A stretch of DNA of 64,000 nt from Streptomyces mexicanus (GTDB lineage: Bacteria > Actinomycetota > Actinomycetes > Streptomycetales > Streptomycetaceae). Numbering within the stretch: position 1 is the first letter of the stretch; each line of letters begins with the position of its first letter. The translations under genes were made by a program, and so were the position numbers. Shown here in pieces: positions 16,893-26,970 of this stretch. The notes under the pieces were generated by a model, which searched no databases, had not been told where the DNA came from, and saw nothing but the letters and a program-made list of their open reading frames with translations. The DNA is taken from the NCBI RefSeq assembly GCF_902506575.1, contig NZ_LR732544.1, forward strand, positions 1,589,405 through 1,653,404. The letters are read 5' to 3'.

Positions 16893-17357
16893 TCACCGGT
16901 CCTCGGACGTGTGGGGGCCGGTCTGAGGCACCCGCAGGGCGAACCAGCCGACCCGGCGCCCGTACAGCCACACCGCCCCCAGATACAGCCCCGGGCCGAC
17001 CTGGCGCATCTCGTCGCGCACCCCGCGGGCGGCGAGGGAGGTCCTGGAGTAGTCGATGACGACGCACTCCCGCTCGTCCAGCAGGCTCGGGCCCTTGGAG
17101 ACCCGGGCCGGGACGGCGAGCACGTCGAACGCGGTGATGCGGTTGCTCAGGTAGCCCTCGGGGGCGAAGACCTTGCCCCGCCACACGGCCGCGCGCACCA
17201 GCCGGGCGAGGGCACGGGCGAGGCGGCTGCCGCCCCACCGCACGATGCCGGTGCCCTCCAGCGGGCCGGTGGGGATGTCACCGGCCGGACTCGAGGCGAA
17301 GAGTTCCAACAGGCCGTCGTCACCGGCATCGAGCAGGTCGCTCTCGGACAGTGCCAC
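16893..17357 (-). CDS. Conserved hypothetical protein
   Basis: I do not recognise the family. The 154-residue product is soluble, with an acidic N-terminus (LSESDLLDAGDDGLLELF), a Trp/Arg-rich middle (LVRAAVWRGKVFAPEG) and a C-terminal half with ECVVIDYSRTS, GPGLYLG and GRRVGWFAL that could form a beta-barrel-like fold. The GTG at 17357 is chosen because AGGAGG lies 5 bp upstream; the longer frame to 17432 has no such site. It follows ogt on the same strand after about 115 bp and converges on the sirtuin gene. Confidence 0.7.
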   Translation of the reverse strand: MALSESDLLDAGDDGLLELFASSPAGDIPTGPLEGTGIVRWGGSRLARALARLVRAAVWRGKVFAPEGYLSNRITAFDVLAVPARVSKGPSLLDERECVVIDYSRTSLAARGVRDEMRQVGPGLYLGAVWLYGRRVGWFALRVPQTGPHTSEDR

Positions 17358-17473
17358 ATCGCCCTCCTGGTGGTGCGGAGAAGCGCGCCGCCGGTGGGCC
17401 TCGTGGCCGGTCCCGCCCGGTTCGGCGCTCACACCCGCCGGTCCACTCTACGAGCCTGGACCGGCCGGCCGCC

Positions 17474-18034
17474 TCACACCACCGCTGCGGAGCCGTCGGA
17501 GGGAGCGGACGCGCCGGGCACGCGCGGGGGCGCGCCGCGCCCGGCCGGGGACGGGAAGAGGGCCGCTCCCCGCTCGAAGTCCAGCAGGTGCCGCTTGCGG
17601 TGCAGGCCGCCGCCGTAGCCGGTCAGGCTGCCGTCGGAGCCGACGACGCGGTGGCAGGGGACGATGATGCCGATGGGGTTGCGTCCGTTGGCCAGGCCGA
17701 CCGCGCGGGAGGCGGCGGGGTTGCCGAGGTCCTCGGCGAGCCGGCTGTAGGTGCGCGTCTCGCCGTAGGGGATCCGGCGCAGCCGGTCCCACACGCGGCG
17801 CTGGAACGGCGTGCCGTTCAGCCGCAGTGCGACGGTGAACTCCGTCAGCTCGCCCGCGAAGTAGGCGGCCAGTTGCTCCTCCGTCTCCCCGAACGGGGCG
17901 GGGTCGCGTTCGCCGAAGGTCTCTTCCGGCGGGCGGTGGCGCTGGTCGGTCATGTACAGGCCGCACAGGACGCCGTCCTCGGCGACGAGGGTGAGCGGAC
18001 CGCACGGGCTGTCGACGACGGTGTGCTGCTTCAT
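17474..18034 (-). CDS. ogt: Methylated-DNA-protein-cysteine methyltransferase
   Basis: The 186-residue protein repairs O6-methylguanine by transferring the methyl group to its own Cys in the PCHRV motif, which is present after NPIGIIV. The preceding region (GTPFQRRVWDRLRRIPYGETRTY) holds the DNA-binding helix-turn-helix. The ATG at 18034 has GAGG 8 bp upstream; a GTG at 18043 is an alternative. It begins 10 bp after the ada-alkA stop, so the two repair genes form an operon. The last ~35 residues are a Pro/Ala-rich tail not needed for the fold. Confidence 0.93.
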   Translation of the reverse strand: MKQHTVVDSPCGPLTLVAEDGVLCGLYMTDQRHRPPEETFGERDPAPFGETEEQLAAYFAGELTEFTVALRLNGTPFQRRVWDRLRRIPYGETRTYSRLAEDLGNPAASRAVGLANGRNPIGIIVPCHRVVGSDGSLTGYGGGLHRKRHLLDFERGAALFPSPAGRGAPPRVPGASAPSDGSAAVV

Positions 18035-18044
18035 GGAACGCACC

Positions 18045-19562
18045 TCACACGGGAAGGAAGTTGATCGGGTGGCTGTCCGTGGCCCACAGGTACTGCACCG
18101 CGTACGCCCGCCACGGACGCCAGGCCGCCGCCCGCGCGGTCAGCGCGGCCGGGGTGGCGGGCAGGCCGAGGTCGCGGGCGGCGCGCCGGATGCCGAGGTC
18201 GGTGGGGAGGAAGGCGTCGGGGTCTCCGAGGGCGCGCATGGCGATGACGTCGACCGTCCAGGGGCCGAAGCCGGGCAGCTGAAGGAGGCGGGCGCGGGTC
18301 TCCTGCCAGTCGCTGTCGACGCCCAGGCGGAGGGTGCCGTCGGCGAGGTGGCCGACCAGCGTGGTGAACGTGGTGCGCCGGGTGCGGGGCATCGCCAGGG
18401 ACGCCGGGTCGAGCGCGGCCAGCGCCCCGGCGGCGGGGAAGAGGTGGGTGAGGCCGCCCTCGGGGTCGTCGACCGGGTCGCCGTGCGCGGTGACCAGGCG
18501 GGCGGCGTGGGTGCGGGCGGCGGCCGTGGACACCTGCTGGCCCAGCACCGCCCGCACGGCGAACTCGGCCTCGTCCACCGTGCGGGGCACGCGCCGGCCG
18601 GGGGCCTTGTCCACCAGGGGCGCGAGGACCGGGTCGGTGCGCAGCTGGTCGTCGACGGCCACCGGGTCGGCGTCCAGGTCGAGCAGGCGCCGGCAGCGGG
18701 TGATGGCGACGGGCAGGTCGCGTACGTCGCTCAGGGTCAGGCGGCAGGCGATGTGGTCCGGTTGCGGGGTGAGGGCGACGATGCCGTGGCCGTAGGGCAG
18801 GCGCAGGGTGCGCCGGTAGGCGCCGTCCCGCCATTCCTCCACGCCGGGCACGGCGGTCGCCGCGAGGTGGCCGAAGAGGTTGTCCGGGTTGAGCGGGGCG
18901 CGGAAGGGCAGCCGCAGGGACAGGGCTGTGGGCGTGCCGGCCGGAGATGTGCCGGTCGGGGATGTGGCAGGCGCGGTGGGCTGCCGCGGGGTGCGGCGGG
19001 CGCGCAGGGCGGTCGGGGCGAGGGCGTAGACCTCGCGCACGGTGTCGTTGAAGGCGCGGACGGAGGCGAAACCGGCGGCGAAGGCGATCTCGGCCATCGG
19101 CAGGGCGGTGGTCTCGATCAGCAGCCGGGCGGTCTGGGCGCGCTGGGCGCGGGCGAGCGCGAGCGGTCCGGCGCCGAGTTCGGCCAGCAGCTGGCGTTCG
19201 ATCTGGCGGGTGCTGTAGCCGAGGCGGGGGGCCAGGCCCGGCACGCCCCCGCGGGCCACGACGCCGGCGGCGGTCAGCCGCATGGCGCGGGCGACGAGGT
19301 CGGCGCGCTGGTTCCACTCCGGTGAGCCGGGGCTGGTGTCGGGGCGGCAGCGCTTGCAGGCCCGGAAGCCGGCCTGCTGGCAGGCGGCGGCGCTCGGGTG
19401 GAAGACCATGTTCTGCGGTTTGGGCGGCACCACCGGGCAGCTGGGCCGGCAGTAGATGCCTGTGGTCAGGACGGCGGTGAAGAACCAGCCGTCGAAGCGC
19501 GCGTCCTTGGACCGGACGGCGCGCAGACAGCGTTCCCGGTCGGTGTGCATCCCGTTCTGCAT
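18045..19562 (-). CDS. Fused Ada methyl-phosphotriester sensor / AlkA 3-methyladenine DNA glycosylase
   Basis: The ~505-residue protein combines an N-terminal Ada zinc domain (YCRPSC ... CKRC, four Cys ligands, one of which accepts the methyl group), an AraC-type helix-turn-helix region, an AlkA N-terminal domain, and a helix-hairpin-helix glycosylase domain (LLQLPGFGPWTVDVIAM) with the catalytic Asp in PTDLGIRRA. It would sense alkylation, activate its own operon and excise alkylated bases. It lacks the Ogt domain of E. coli Ada, which is supplied by the separate gene 10 bp downstream. Two starts are possible, 19562 and 19550 (MHTDRE); neither has an ideal ribosome binding site. Confidence 0.92.
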   Translation of the reverse strand: MQNGMHTDRERCLRAVRSKDARFDGWFFTAVLTTGIYCRPSCPVVPPKPQNMVFHPSAAACQQAGFRACKRCRPDTSPGSPEWNQRADLVARAMRLTAAGVVARGGVPGLAPRLGYSTRQIERQLLAELGAGPLALARAQRAQTARLLIETTALPMAEIAFAAGFASVRAFNDTVREVYALAPTALRARRTPRQPTAPATSPTGTSPAGTPTALSLRLPFRAPLNPDNLFGHLAATAVPGVEEWRDGAYRRTLRLPYGHGIVALTPQPDHIACRLTLSDVRDLPVAITRCRRLLDLDADPVAVDDQLRTDPVLAPLVDKAPGRRVPRTVDEAEFAVRAVLGQQVSTAAARTHAARLVTAHGDPVDDPEGGLTHLFPAAGALAALDPASLAMPRTRRTTFTTLVGHLADGTLRLGVDSDWQETRARLLQLPGFGPWTVDVIAMRALGDPDAFLPTDLGIRRAARDLGLPATPAALTARAAAWRPWRAYAVQYLWATDSHPINFLPV

Positions 19563-19701
19563 GCTTCCAGCATCGGGCATCCGGGCGGCCCGGTCTGGCA
19601 GGAATCCGACATCGACCTGGCGGACGCTGGGACCTCGCGGATCGCCGTCGTCAGGAGCGCCCGGGCGCGGACGCGGTGCCGGGTGTGCCGGCGGGTGCGG
19701 G

Positions 19702-20214
19702 TCAGCCGGCCGCGGCGGCGAAGGCGGCGTAGGAGCGCTCGTCGAAGAGCACGAAGACGACCTCCTCGACCCGGGTGTCCGTGGCGCGCACCGTCGCCAC
19801 CGCGATCCGGGCGGCGTCCGGCAGCGGCCAGCGGTAGACGCCGGTGGAGATCGCCGGGAAGGCCACGGTGCGGGCACCCAGGTCGTCGGCGACCCGGAGG
19901 GACTCGCGGTAGCAGGAGGCCAGCAGGTGCGAGCGGTCCTCGGTGGCGCTGTGCACGGGGCCGACGGTGTGGATGACCCAGCGGGCGTCCAGCTCGCCCG
20001 CCGTGGTGGCGACGGCCTGTCCGGTGGGCAGGCCCTTGCCGTACCTGGAGGCGCGCAGGGCGCGGCATTCCTGGAGGATCGCGGGGCCGCCGCGGCGGTG
20101 GATGGCGCCGTCCACTCCTCCGCCGCCGAGCAGCGAGGAGTTGGCGGCGTTGACGATGGCGTCGGCGCGCTGCCGGGTGATGTCGCCCTGGACGAGCCTG
20201 ATGGCCGGGGTCAT
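19702..20214 (-). CDS. Macrodomain protein, O-acetyl-ADP-ribose deacetylase type
   Basis: The 170-residue single macrodomain has the ADP-ribose-binding loops [19 protein letters not shown] and [13 protein letters not shown], typical of the YmdB/MacroD class that hydrolyses O-acetyl-ADP-ribose and removes ADP-ribose from acidic residues. O-acetyl-ADP-ribose is the sirtuin product, and a sirtuin gene lies 3 kb away. Its ATG overlaps the stop of the FAD oxidoreductase gene by four bases, so it is co-translated with it. The ada-alkA gene follows after about 140 bp on the same strand. Confidence 0.92.
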   Translation of the reverse strand: MTPAIRLVQGDITRQRADAIVNAANSSLLGGGGVDGAIHRRGGPAILQECRALRASRYGKGLPTGQAVATTAGELDARWVIHTVGPVHSATEDRSHLLASCYRESLRVADDLGARTVAFPAISTGVYRWPLPDAARIAVATVRATDTRVEEVVFVLFDERSYAAFAAAAG

Positions 20215-21620
20215 GTCTGGCGCAGCCTCCTCCAGACGGCCTTCGCCGCGTTGTGTCCCGACATGCCGTGCACGCCGGGGCCGGGCGGGGTGGCCGACGA
20301 GCAGATGAAGACGGCCGGGTGCGCGGTGCGGTAGGGGAACAGGGAGGGTCTGGGGCGCAGCAGGACCTGCAGGCCCGTGACCGCGCCGGTGGCGATGTCG
20401 CCGCCGACGTAGTTGGCGTTGCGGGCGGCGAGTTCGGGCGGCCCCGCGGTGGCACGGGCCAGGACGCGGTCGCGGAACCCCGGGGCGAACCGCTCCAGTT
20501 GGCGTTCGATCGCGTCGGTGAGGTCGCCGTCCCAGCCGCTGGGGACATGGCCGTAGGCCCAGAAGACGTGTTTGCCGGCGGGGGCGCGGGTGGGGTCGAC
20601 GACGCTGGGCTGGACGGTGATGAGGAAGGGTCTGTCGGGGGCGCGGCCCTCGCGGGAGGCGGCCCGCAGCGCGGCACCGATCTCGGCGCTGTCCGCCCCG
20701 ATCTGCACGGTGCCGGCGCGGCGGGGTGCCTCCGCGGCCCAGGGGACCGGCCCGTCCAGCGCGTAGTCGATCTTGAACGCGCCGGGGCCGTACCGGTAGC
20801 GGTCGTAGGAGCGGCCGAGGCCGGCGATGCGGGCGAGCGCGGTGGGCGAGGTGTCGAAGACGTACGCGCGCGCGGGCGGCAGGTCGTCCAGGCGCTTGAC
20901 CTCGAAGTCGGTGTGCACGGCGCCGCCGAGGTCCTTCAGGTACGCGGCGAGCGCGTCGGAGATCGCCTGCGAGCCGCCGCGGGCCAGGGGCCAGCCGCGG
21001 GCGTGCGCGGCCAGCGCGAAGACCAGGCCGATCGCGCCGGTGGCGAAGGTGCCGAGGGGGGCCATGACGTGGGCGACGAGACCGGCGAAGAGGGTCTTGG
21101 CCCGCTCGCCGGAGAAGCGGCGCATCAGCCAGGTGGAGGGGGGCAGGCCGGCCAGGCCGAAGCGGGCGAGGGTGACCGGGTCGCGGGGCAGCGCGGTCAG
21201 CGGCAGCGACATGAAGTCCCGCACCAGCGTGTCCCAGCGGGGCAGGAACGGCTCGACCAGCCTGCGGTAGGCACCGGCGTCGCGCGGTCCGAAGGAGGCG
21301 GCCGTCTCGGCGACGGACCGGGCGAGCACCGCCGCGGTGCCGTCAGGGAAGGGGTGCGCCATGGGCAGCTCGGGGTGCAGCCAGCGCAGGCCGTAGCGGT
21401 CCAGGGGCAGGGCGCGGAAGGCGGGTGAGTTGACGGCGAGGGGATGCGCGGCCGAGCAGGGGTCGTGCCGGAAGCCGGGCAGGGTGAGTTCCTCGGTGCG
21501 GGCGCCGCCGCCCACGGTGGAGCGCGCCTCGAACACGGCCACGGAGAAGCCCCGGCGGGCCAGCTCCACGGCGGCGGTCAGTCCGTTCGGTCCCGCACCC
21601 ACCACGACCGCATCGAGCAT
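20211..21620 (-). CDS. Phytoene-dehydrogenase-like FAD-dependent oxidoreductase
   Basis: The 469-residue protein is a CrtI/amine-oxidase-like flavoenzyme. The dinucleotide-binding motif [13 protein letters not shown] sits at residues 5-17, the ribose-binding Glu at VAVFEA, and the C-terminal FAD loop reads [19 protein letters not shown]. No carotenoid genes are nearby, so the substrate is unknown. The ATG at 21620 has GAAGG 8 bp upstream; a GTG at 21629 is less well placed. Codons 21-35 lie inside one arm of a perfect 46-bp inverted repeat whose other arm is upstream of the gene. It is coupled to the macrodomain gene. Confidence 0.9.
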   Translation of the reverse strand: MLDAVVVGAGPNGLTAAVELARRGFSVAVFEARSTVGGGARTEELTLPGFRHDPCSAAHPLAVNSPAFRALPLDRYGLRWLHPELPMAHPFPDGTAAVLARSVAETAASFGPRDAGAYRRLVEPFLPRWDTLVRDFMSLPLTALPRDPVTLARFGLAGLPPSTWLMRRFSGERAKTLFAGLVAHVMAPLGTFATGAIGLVFALAAHARGWPLARGGSQAISDALAAYLKDLGGAVHTDFEVKRLDDLPPARAYVFDTSPTALARIAGLGRSYDRYRYGPGAFKIDYALDGPVPWAAEAPRRAGTVQIGADSAEIGAALRAASREGRAPDRPFLITVQPSVVDPTRAPAGKHVFWAYGHVPSGWDGDLTDAIERQLERFAPGFRDRVLARATAGPPELAARNANYVGGDIATGAVTGLQVLLRPRPSLFPYRTAHPAVFICSSATPPGPGVHGMSGHNAAKAVWRRLRQT

Positions 21621-21756
21621 CGACGGCACCTTCGGACCCCTTCTCAGCCGATGGTCACTCGGGGTCAGGATATGCCGCGGCACCGACAGCCCGGCACGCC
21701 GCCGGTCACCGCCCGCCGGGGCTTCTCCGTGGCCGTGTTCGAGGCGCGCTCCACCG
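21515..21756. repeat. Perfect 46-bp inverted repeat flanking the FAD-oxidoreductase start
   Basis: The arm at 21515-21560 (inside the coding region) and the arm at 21711-21756 (upstream) are exact reverse complements over 46 bp, with a 150-bp spacer containing the gene's start and presumed promoter. Both copies keep the reading frame [15 protein letters not shown], one on each strand. On the plus strand the upstream arm is read in frame from an ATG at 21651. See findings for what inversion would do. Confidence 0.85.
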
Positions 21757-21767
21757 GAGCACGGTTC

Positions 21768-21965
21768 ATGAGCCCCACCAAGAAGCAGCACCTCTCTCTC
21801 GGCGGTGTCGTGGTCGCCACCGCCCTGCCGTACTACGAGGACGCCTCCGCACCGGCGGGGCCGGCCCGGGGCCACGACCGGGGCGCCGGGCACCGCCCCC
21901 GGGCGGGCGGCAACGGCCGGCACGGGCGCGGGACGGACGGGGCGCCGGGCGCGGTGGCCGCGTAA
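21768..21965 (+). CDS. Possible small protein, 65 residues
   Basis: An ATG at 21768 has GGAG 8 bp upstream and opens a 65-codon frame: a basic N-terminus ([10 protein letters not shown]), a short hydrophobic stretch ([13 protein letters not shown]) and a Gly/Arg-rich tail. It starts 12 bp after the upstream arm of the 46-bp inverted repeat and is in frame with it. No family is recognised. It could be a genuine small membrane-associated peptide, a remnant, or chance. The rest of the gap up to 22082 shows no other feature. Confidence 0.3.
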   Translation: MSPTKKQHLSLGGVVVATALPYYEDASAPAGPARGHDRGAGHRPRAGGNGRHGRGTDGAPGAVAA

Positions 21966-22082
21966 CGGCGCCTGTACGCAGTGAGTTGGCCCTTCCGCCG
22001 CACAGGTACTCGTGTGAAACTGTCGTCCCGTCCGCACTGCGGACACCCCCGCCTTGTTCGTCCCCCACACGAGAAGTGCGCC

Positions 22083-22784
22083 GTGCGTGATCTTCCCCTG
22101 CCGCTCGCGCTGACCGCGCGGCTCAGCCCGGTCCTCGTCGTCGCCTGCGCGGGCTGGGCGCTCACCTCCGGGCCGTTCGCGCCGCCGCCCGCGCAGCAGC
22201 ATGCCGCCGGGCAGCAGACCGACGGCACCGGCACCCGGTCGTCGTCCGCGTCCACGTCGCCGACGGCTCCCTCCCCGTCATCGTCCGCCACGGCGATGAC
22301 GTACACCTCCGCCCCGGCGCCCTGCGCCGCGATCCCGCAGAAGACGGTCACCTCCCTGGTGCCGAAGGCGAAGACGGCGGGCAAGGAGATCCCGTCGACG
22401 GACACCCGGCTGCGCCGCACCTGCTCCTGGAACGCGCTCGACGGCTACGACTACCGCTGGCTCGACGTGTCCTTCGAGATCATGCGGTCCGAGGCGGCGG
22501 CGCGAACGTCGTACCAGCAGCGGACCGCGGAGAAGAGCGGCGGCGGGGCGGTGCCCGGGCTCGGCGACTCCGCGTACTCCCAGGTCGGCCTGACCACCGA
22601 GGACAAGCAGCAGACCCGTGAGGGCACGGTCCTGGTGCGCGCCGCCAACGCGCTGGTCGTCGTCACCTACAGCGGCAGCGACTTCGACACGGGCAAGGCA
22701 CCCGGCACCGACGAGATCAACAAGGGCGCCATCCAGGCCGCCCGGGCCGCGGTGGCCGCGCTGGAGGGCGGCCGGCAGAGCTGA
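22083..22784 (+). CDS. DUF3558-like secreted lipoprotein
   Basis: The 233-residue protein has a hydrophobic N-terminal segment ending in a lipobox-like LVVACAG, a Ser/Thr/Pro-rich spacer (about residues 45-75), then a domain with two Cys (PAPCAAIP and RRTCSWNA) spaced as in DUF3558, an actinobacterial surface lipoprotein family of unknown function. The GTG at 22083 is chosen because GAGAAG precedes it by 6 bp and it places the hydrophobic segment at the N-terminus. It converges on the permease gene, with a hairpin between. Confidence 0.7.
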   Translation: MRDLPLPLALTARLSPVLVVACAGWALTSGPFAPPPAQQHAAGQQTDGTGTRSSSASTSPTAPSPSSSATAMTYTSAPAPCAAIPQKTVTSLVPKAKTAGKEIPSTDTRLRRTCSWNALDGYDYRWLDVSFEIMRSEAAARTSYQQRTAEKSGGGAVPGLGDSAYSQVGLTTEDKQQTREGTVLVRAANALVVVTYSGSDFDTGKAPGTDEINKGAIQAARAAVAALEGGRQS

Positions 22785-22813
22785 CCGGCCGCCCCGTGCG
22801 CGCCGCCGCCGGC

Positions 22814-24379
<1,566 letters not shown>

Positions 24380-24428
24380 GGCAGCCCAATCGGTGGACCG
24401 GATCAGGAGGTGACGACGCGGCCGGAGC

Positions 24429-24529
24429 GGCGCCGGTCAGGAGTCGGCGACGCGGACGGACCGGCGCCGGTCAGGCGTTGACGACGGGGACGGACCGGCG
24501 TCGGTCAGGCGTTGACGACGGGGATGACC
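24429..24529. repeat. 34-bp tandem repeat spanning the stop codon of the LLM oxidoreductase gene
   Basis: Three units start at 24429, 24463 and 24497 with consensus GGCGCCGGTCAGGCGTTGAC followed by GACGGGGACGGACC. The third contains the gene's last codons and stop; the other two repeat them downstream. The minus-strand stop triplet recurs at 24437, 24471 and 24505. The array fills the gap to the permease gene. Confidence 0.85.
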
Positions 24530-25527
24530 TGCTCGCCGTACGCGTCGATCACGGCTTCCTGCGCGTCGTGCATGTCGTACACGGCGAACTGGTCGACACC
24601 CAGCTCGCGCAGCGCGGTCAGCTTCTCGATGTGCTTCTCGACCGGCCCGATCAGGCAGAACCGGTCGACGATCGCGTCGGGCACGAACGCGGTGTCGGGG
24701 TTGCCGGTGCGTCCGTGGTGGGCGTAGTCGTAGCCCTGGCGGGCCTTGATGTAGTCGGTGAGGGCGTCGGGGACGGCGCCGGAGTGCTCGCCGTAGCGGG
24801 CGACCAGGTCGGCGACGTGGTTGCCGACCATCCCGCCGAACCAGCGGCACTGCTCGCGGGCGTGGGCGAGCGCGCCGGGCGAGTCGTCGGCGGTGACGTA
24901 TGCCGGGGCGGCGACGCACACGGTCACCTCGGCCGGGTCGCGTCCGGCGGCCGCCGCCGCGTCCTTGACGGCCTTGACCATGTACTCGGTGAGGTACAGG
25001 TCGGCGAGTTGGAGGATGAAGCCGTCGGCCTCCTCGCCGGCCGTCTTCAGGGCCCTGGGCCCGTAGGCGGCCATCCACACCGGGAGTTTCGCGCCGGGCC
25101 TGACCCACGGGAACTTCACCACCGTGCCGCCGCCGAGGTCGGCCTCCTCCCCCGCGGCCAGCGCCCGGATGACCTTCATGGCCTCGCTGATGCGGGCCAG
25201 GGTGTGGGGTTTGCGGCCGGCCACGCGCATCGCGGAGTCGCCGCGGCCGATGCCGCACACGGTCCGGTTGCCGAACATGTCGTTGAGGGTGGCGAAGGTG
25301 GAGGCGGTGACCTCCCAGGTGCGGGTGCCGGGGTTGGTGACCATCGGCCCGACCGTCAGGTGCTCGGTCGCCGCGAGGATCTGACTGTAGATCACGAACG
25401 GCTCCTGCCACAGCACCGCGGAGTCGAAGGTCCAGCCGTAGCGGAAGCCGTTGCGTTCGGCGCGCTGCATCAGGCTGACGACGCGCGAGGCCGGCGGGTC
25501 GGTCTGCAGGACGAGTCCGAAGTCCAT
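24505..25527 (-). CDS. LLM class F420-dependent oxidoreductase (TIGR03842-like)
   Basis: The 340-residue protein is a luciferase-like TIM-barrel flavoenzyme (MDFGLVLQTDPPASRVV start, GWTFDSAVLWQEPFV, TVGPMVTNPGTRTWEVTAS, GIGRGDSAM). It resembles the F420-dependent subgroup found with hydantoinases in actinobacteria (recalled as TIGR03842, not searched). It lies between dihydropyrimidinase and the NCS1 permease. Its substrate is unknown, but an oxidoreductase acting on a pyrimidine or hydantoin ring would fit the cluster, which otherwise has no dihydropyrimidine dehydrogenase. AGGAG precedes the ATG by 8 bp, just after the hydA stop. Confidence 0.88.
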   Translation of the reverse strand: MDFGLVLQTDPPASRVVSLMQRAERNGFRYGWTFDSAVLWQEPFVIYSQILAATEHLTVGPMVTNPGTRTWEVTASTFATLNDMFGNRTVCGIGRGDSAMRVAGRKPHTLARISEAMKVIRALAAGEEADLGGGTVVKFPWVRPGAKLPVWMAAYGPRALKTAGEEADGFILQLADLYLTEYMVKAVKDAAAAAGRDPAEVTVCVAAPAYVTADDSPGALAHAREQCRWFGGMVGNHVADLVARYGEHSGAVPDALTDYIKARQGYDYAHHGRTGNPDTAFVPDAIVDRFCLIGPVEKHIEKLTALRELGVDQFAVYDMHDAQEAVIDAYGEQVIPVVNA

Positions 25528-25538
25528 GGGCGGCGCTC

Positions 25539-26942
25539 CTAGGGGAGGTACTGGCAGGTGGAGCGCGGGGTGTAGACACCGTGACCGGCGCGTCCGGTGT
25601 ACTCCCGCTCGGTGATGACGAACTCGCCGCGCGAGAGCACGGTCTCGACGCGGCCGGTCACATGCTTGCCCTCGTAGGCCGAGTAGTCGACGTTCATGTG
25701 GTGGGTCGCCGCGGACATCACCTGCTCGGCGCGGGGGTCGTAGATGACGACGTCGGCGTCGGCGCCGGGGGCGATGGTGCCCTTCTTCGGGTACAGGCCG
25801 AACATGCGGGCCGGGGTGGCGCAGGCGATCTCGATCCAGCGGCGGCGGGTGAGGTGCCCGTCCACGACGGCCTGGTGGAGCAGGTCCATGCGGTTCTCCA
25901 CGCCCGGCATGCCGTTGGGGATCTTGGAGAAGTCGCCGCGGCCCAGCTCCTTCTGGCCGGCGAAGCAGAAGGGGCAGTGGTCGGTGGAGACCACCTGCAG
26001 GTCGTTGGTGCGCAGCGCCTGCCACAGGGCCGCCTGGTGGTCCCTCGGGCGCAGGGGTGTGCTGCACACGTATTTCGCGCCCTCGAAGTCCGGTTCGGCG
26101 AGGTTGTCGGTGGACAGGAACAGGTACTGCGGGCAGGTCTCGCCGAACACGTTCAGGCCCTCGTCGCGGGCGCGGGCCAGTTCGGCGACCGCCTCGCGCG
26201 CCGAGACGTGCACGATGTACAGCGGCGCGCCCGCGACCTGCGCGAGCCGGATCGCGCGGTGGGTGGCCTCGGCCTCCAGCAGCGCTTTGCGGACCTCGCC
26301 GTGGTAGCGGGGGTCGGTCTCGCCGCGGGCGAGGGCCTGTTCGACCAGGACGTCGATGGCGATGCCGTTCTCGGCGTGCATCATGATCAGCCCGCCGTTG
26401 TCGGCGGCGCGCTGCATGGCGCGCAGGATCTGCCCGTCGTCGCTGTAGAAGACCCCCGGGTAGGCCATGAACTGCTTGAAGGAGGTCACACCCTCCTCCA
26501 CCAGCAGGTCCATCTCCTTCAGCGTCTCGGCGTTCACGTCCGAGACGATCATGTGGAAGCCGTAGTCGATGGCGCAGGTGCCCTCGGCCTTGGCGTGCCA
26601 GGCGTCCAGGCCCTCGCGCAGGGTGTGGCCGACGGTCTGGATGGCGAAGTCGACGATGGTGGTGGTGCCGCCCCAGGCCGCGGCCCGGGTGCCGGTCTCG
26701 AAGGTGTCGGAGGCGTAGGTGCCGCCGAAGGGCATCTCCATGTGGGTGTGGCCGTCGACGCCGCCCGGGATGACGTACTTGCCGGTGGCGTCGATGGTCC
26801 GGTCGGCGGTGAACGCCTCGGCGGCCGGGGTGTGGGAGGCGGCGAGTGCGGCGATCCGGCCGTCCTCGATCAGGACGTCGGCGTGCATCTCGTCGGCGGC
26901 GGTGATGACGAGACCGCCGCGGATGACGGTACGGCTGCTCAT
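25539..26942 (-). CDS. hydA: Dihydropyrimidinase / D-hydantoinase
   Basis: The 467-residue amidohydrolase opens the ring of dihydrouracil, dihydrothymine or 5-substituted hydantoins. The binuclear zinc site is visible: VDGHTHMEMPF (His pair), the carbamylated Lys in SFKQFMAYPG, later His in MMHAEN and VHVSA, and the Asp in STDHCPF. Length and N-terminal beta-sandwich fit the family. It lies 28 bp after the nitrilase-family gene and 12 bp before the LLM gene, so it is part of a single operon for reductive pyrimidine or hydantoin breakdown. Confidence 0.95.
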   Translation of the reverse strand: MSSRTVIRGGLVITAADEMHADVLIEDGRIAALAASHTPAAEAFTADRTIDATGKYVIPGGVDGHTHMEMPFGGTYASDTFETGTRAAAWGGTTTIVDFAIQTVGHTLREGLDAWHAKAEGTCAIDYGFHMIVSDVNAETLKEMDLLVEEGVTSFKQFMAYPGVFYSDDGQILRAMQRAADNGGLIMMHAENGIAIDVLVEQALARGETDPRYHGEVRKALLEAEATHRAIRLAQVAGAPLYIVHVSAREAVAELARARDEGLNVFGETCPQYLFLSTDNLAEPDFEGAKYVCSTPLRPRDHQAALWQALRTNDLQVVSTDHCPFCFAGQKELGRGDFSKIPNGMPGVENRMDLLHQAVVDGHLTRRRWIEIACATPARMFGLYPKKGTIAPGADADVVIYDPRAEQVMSAATHHMNVDYSAYEGKHVTGRVETVLSRGEFVITEREYTGRAGHGVYTPRSTCQYLP

Positions 26943-26970
26943 GGTCCCTCCTGCCTGGTCGGCGAATCCG

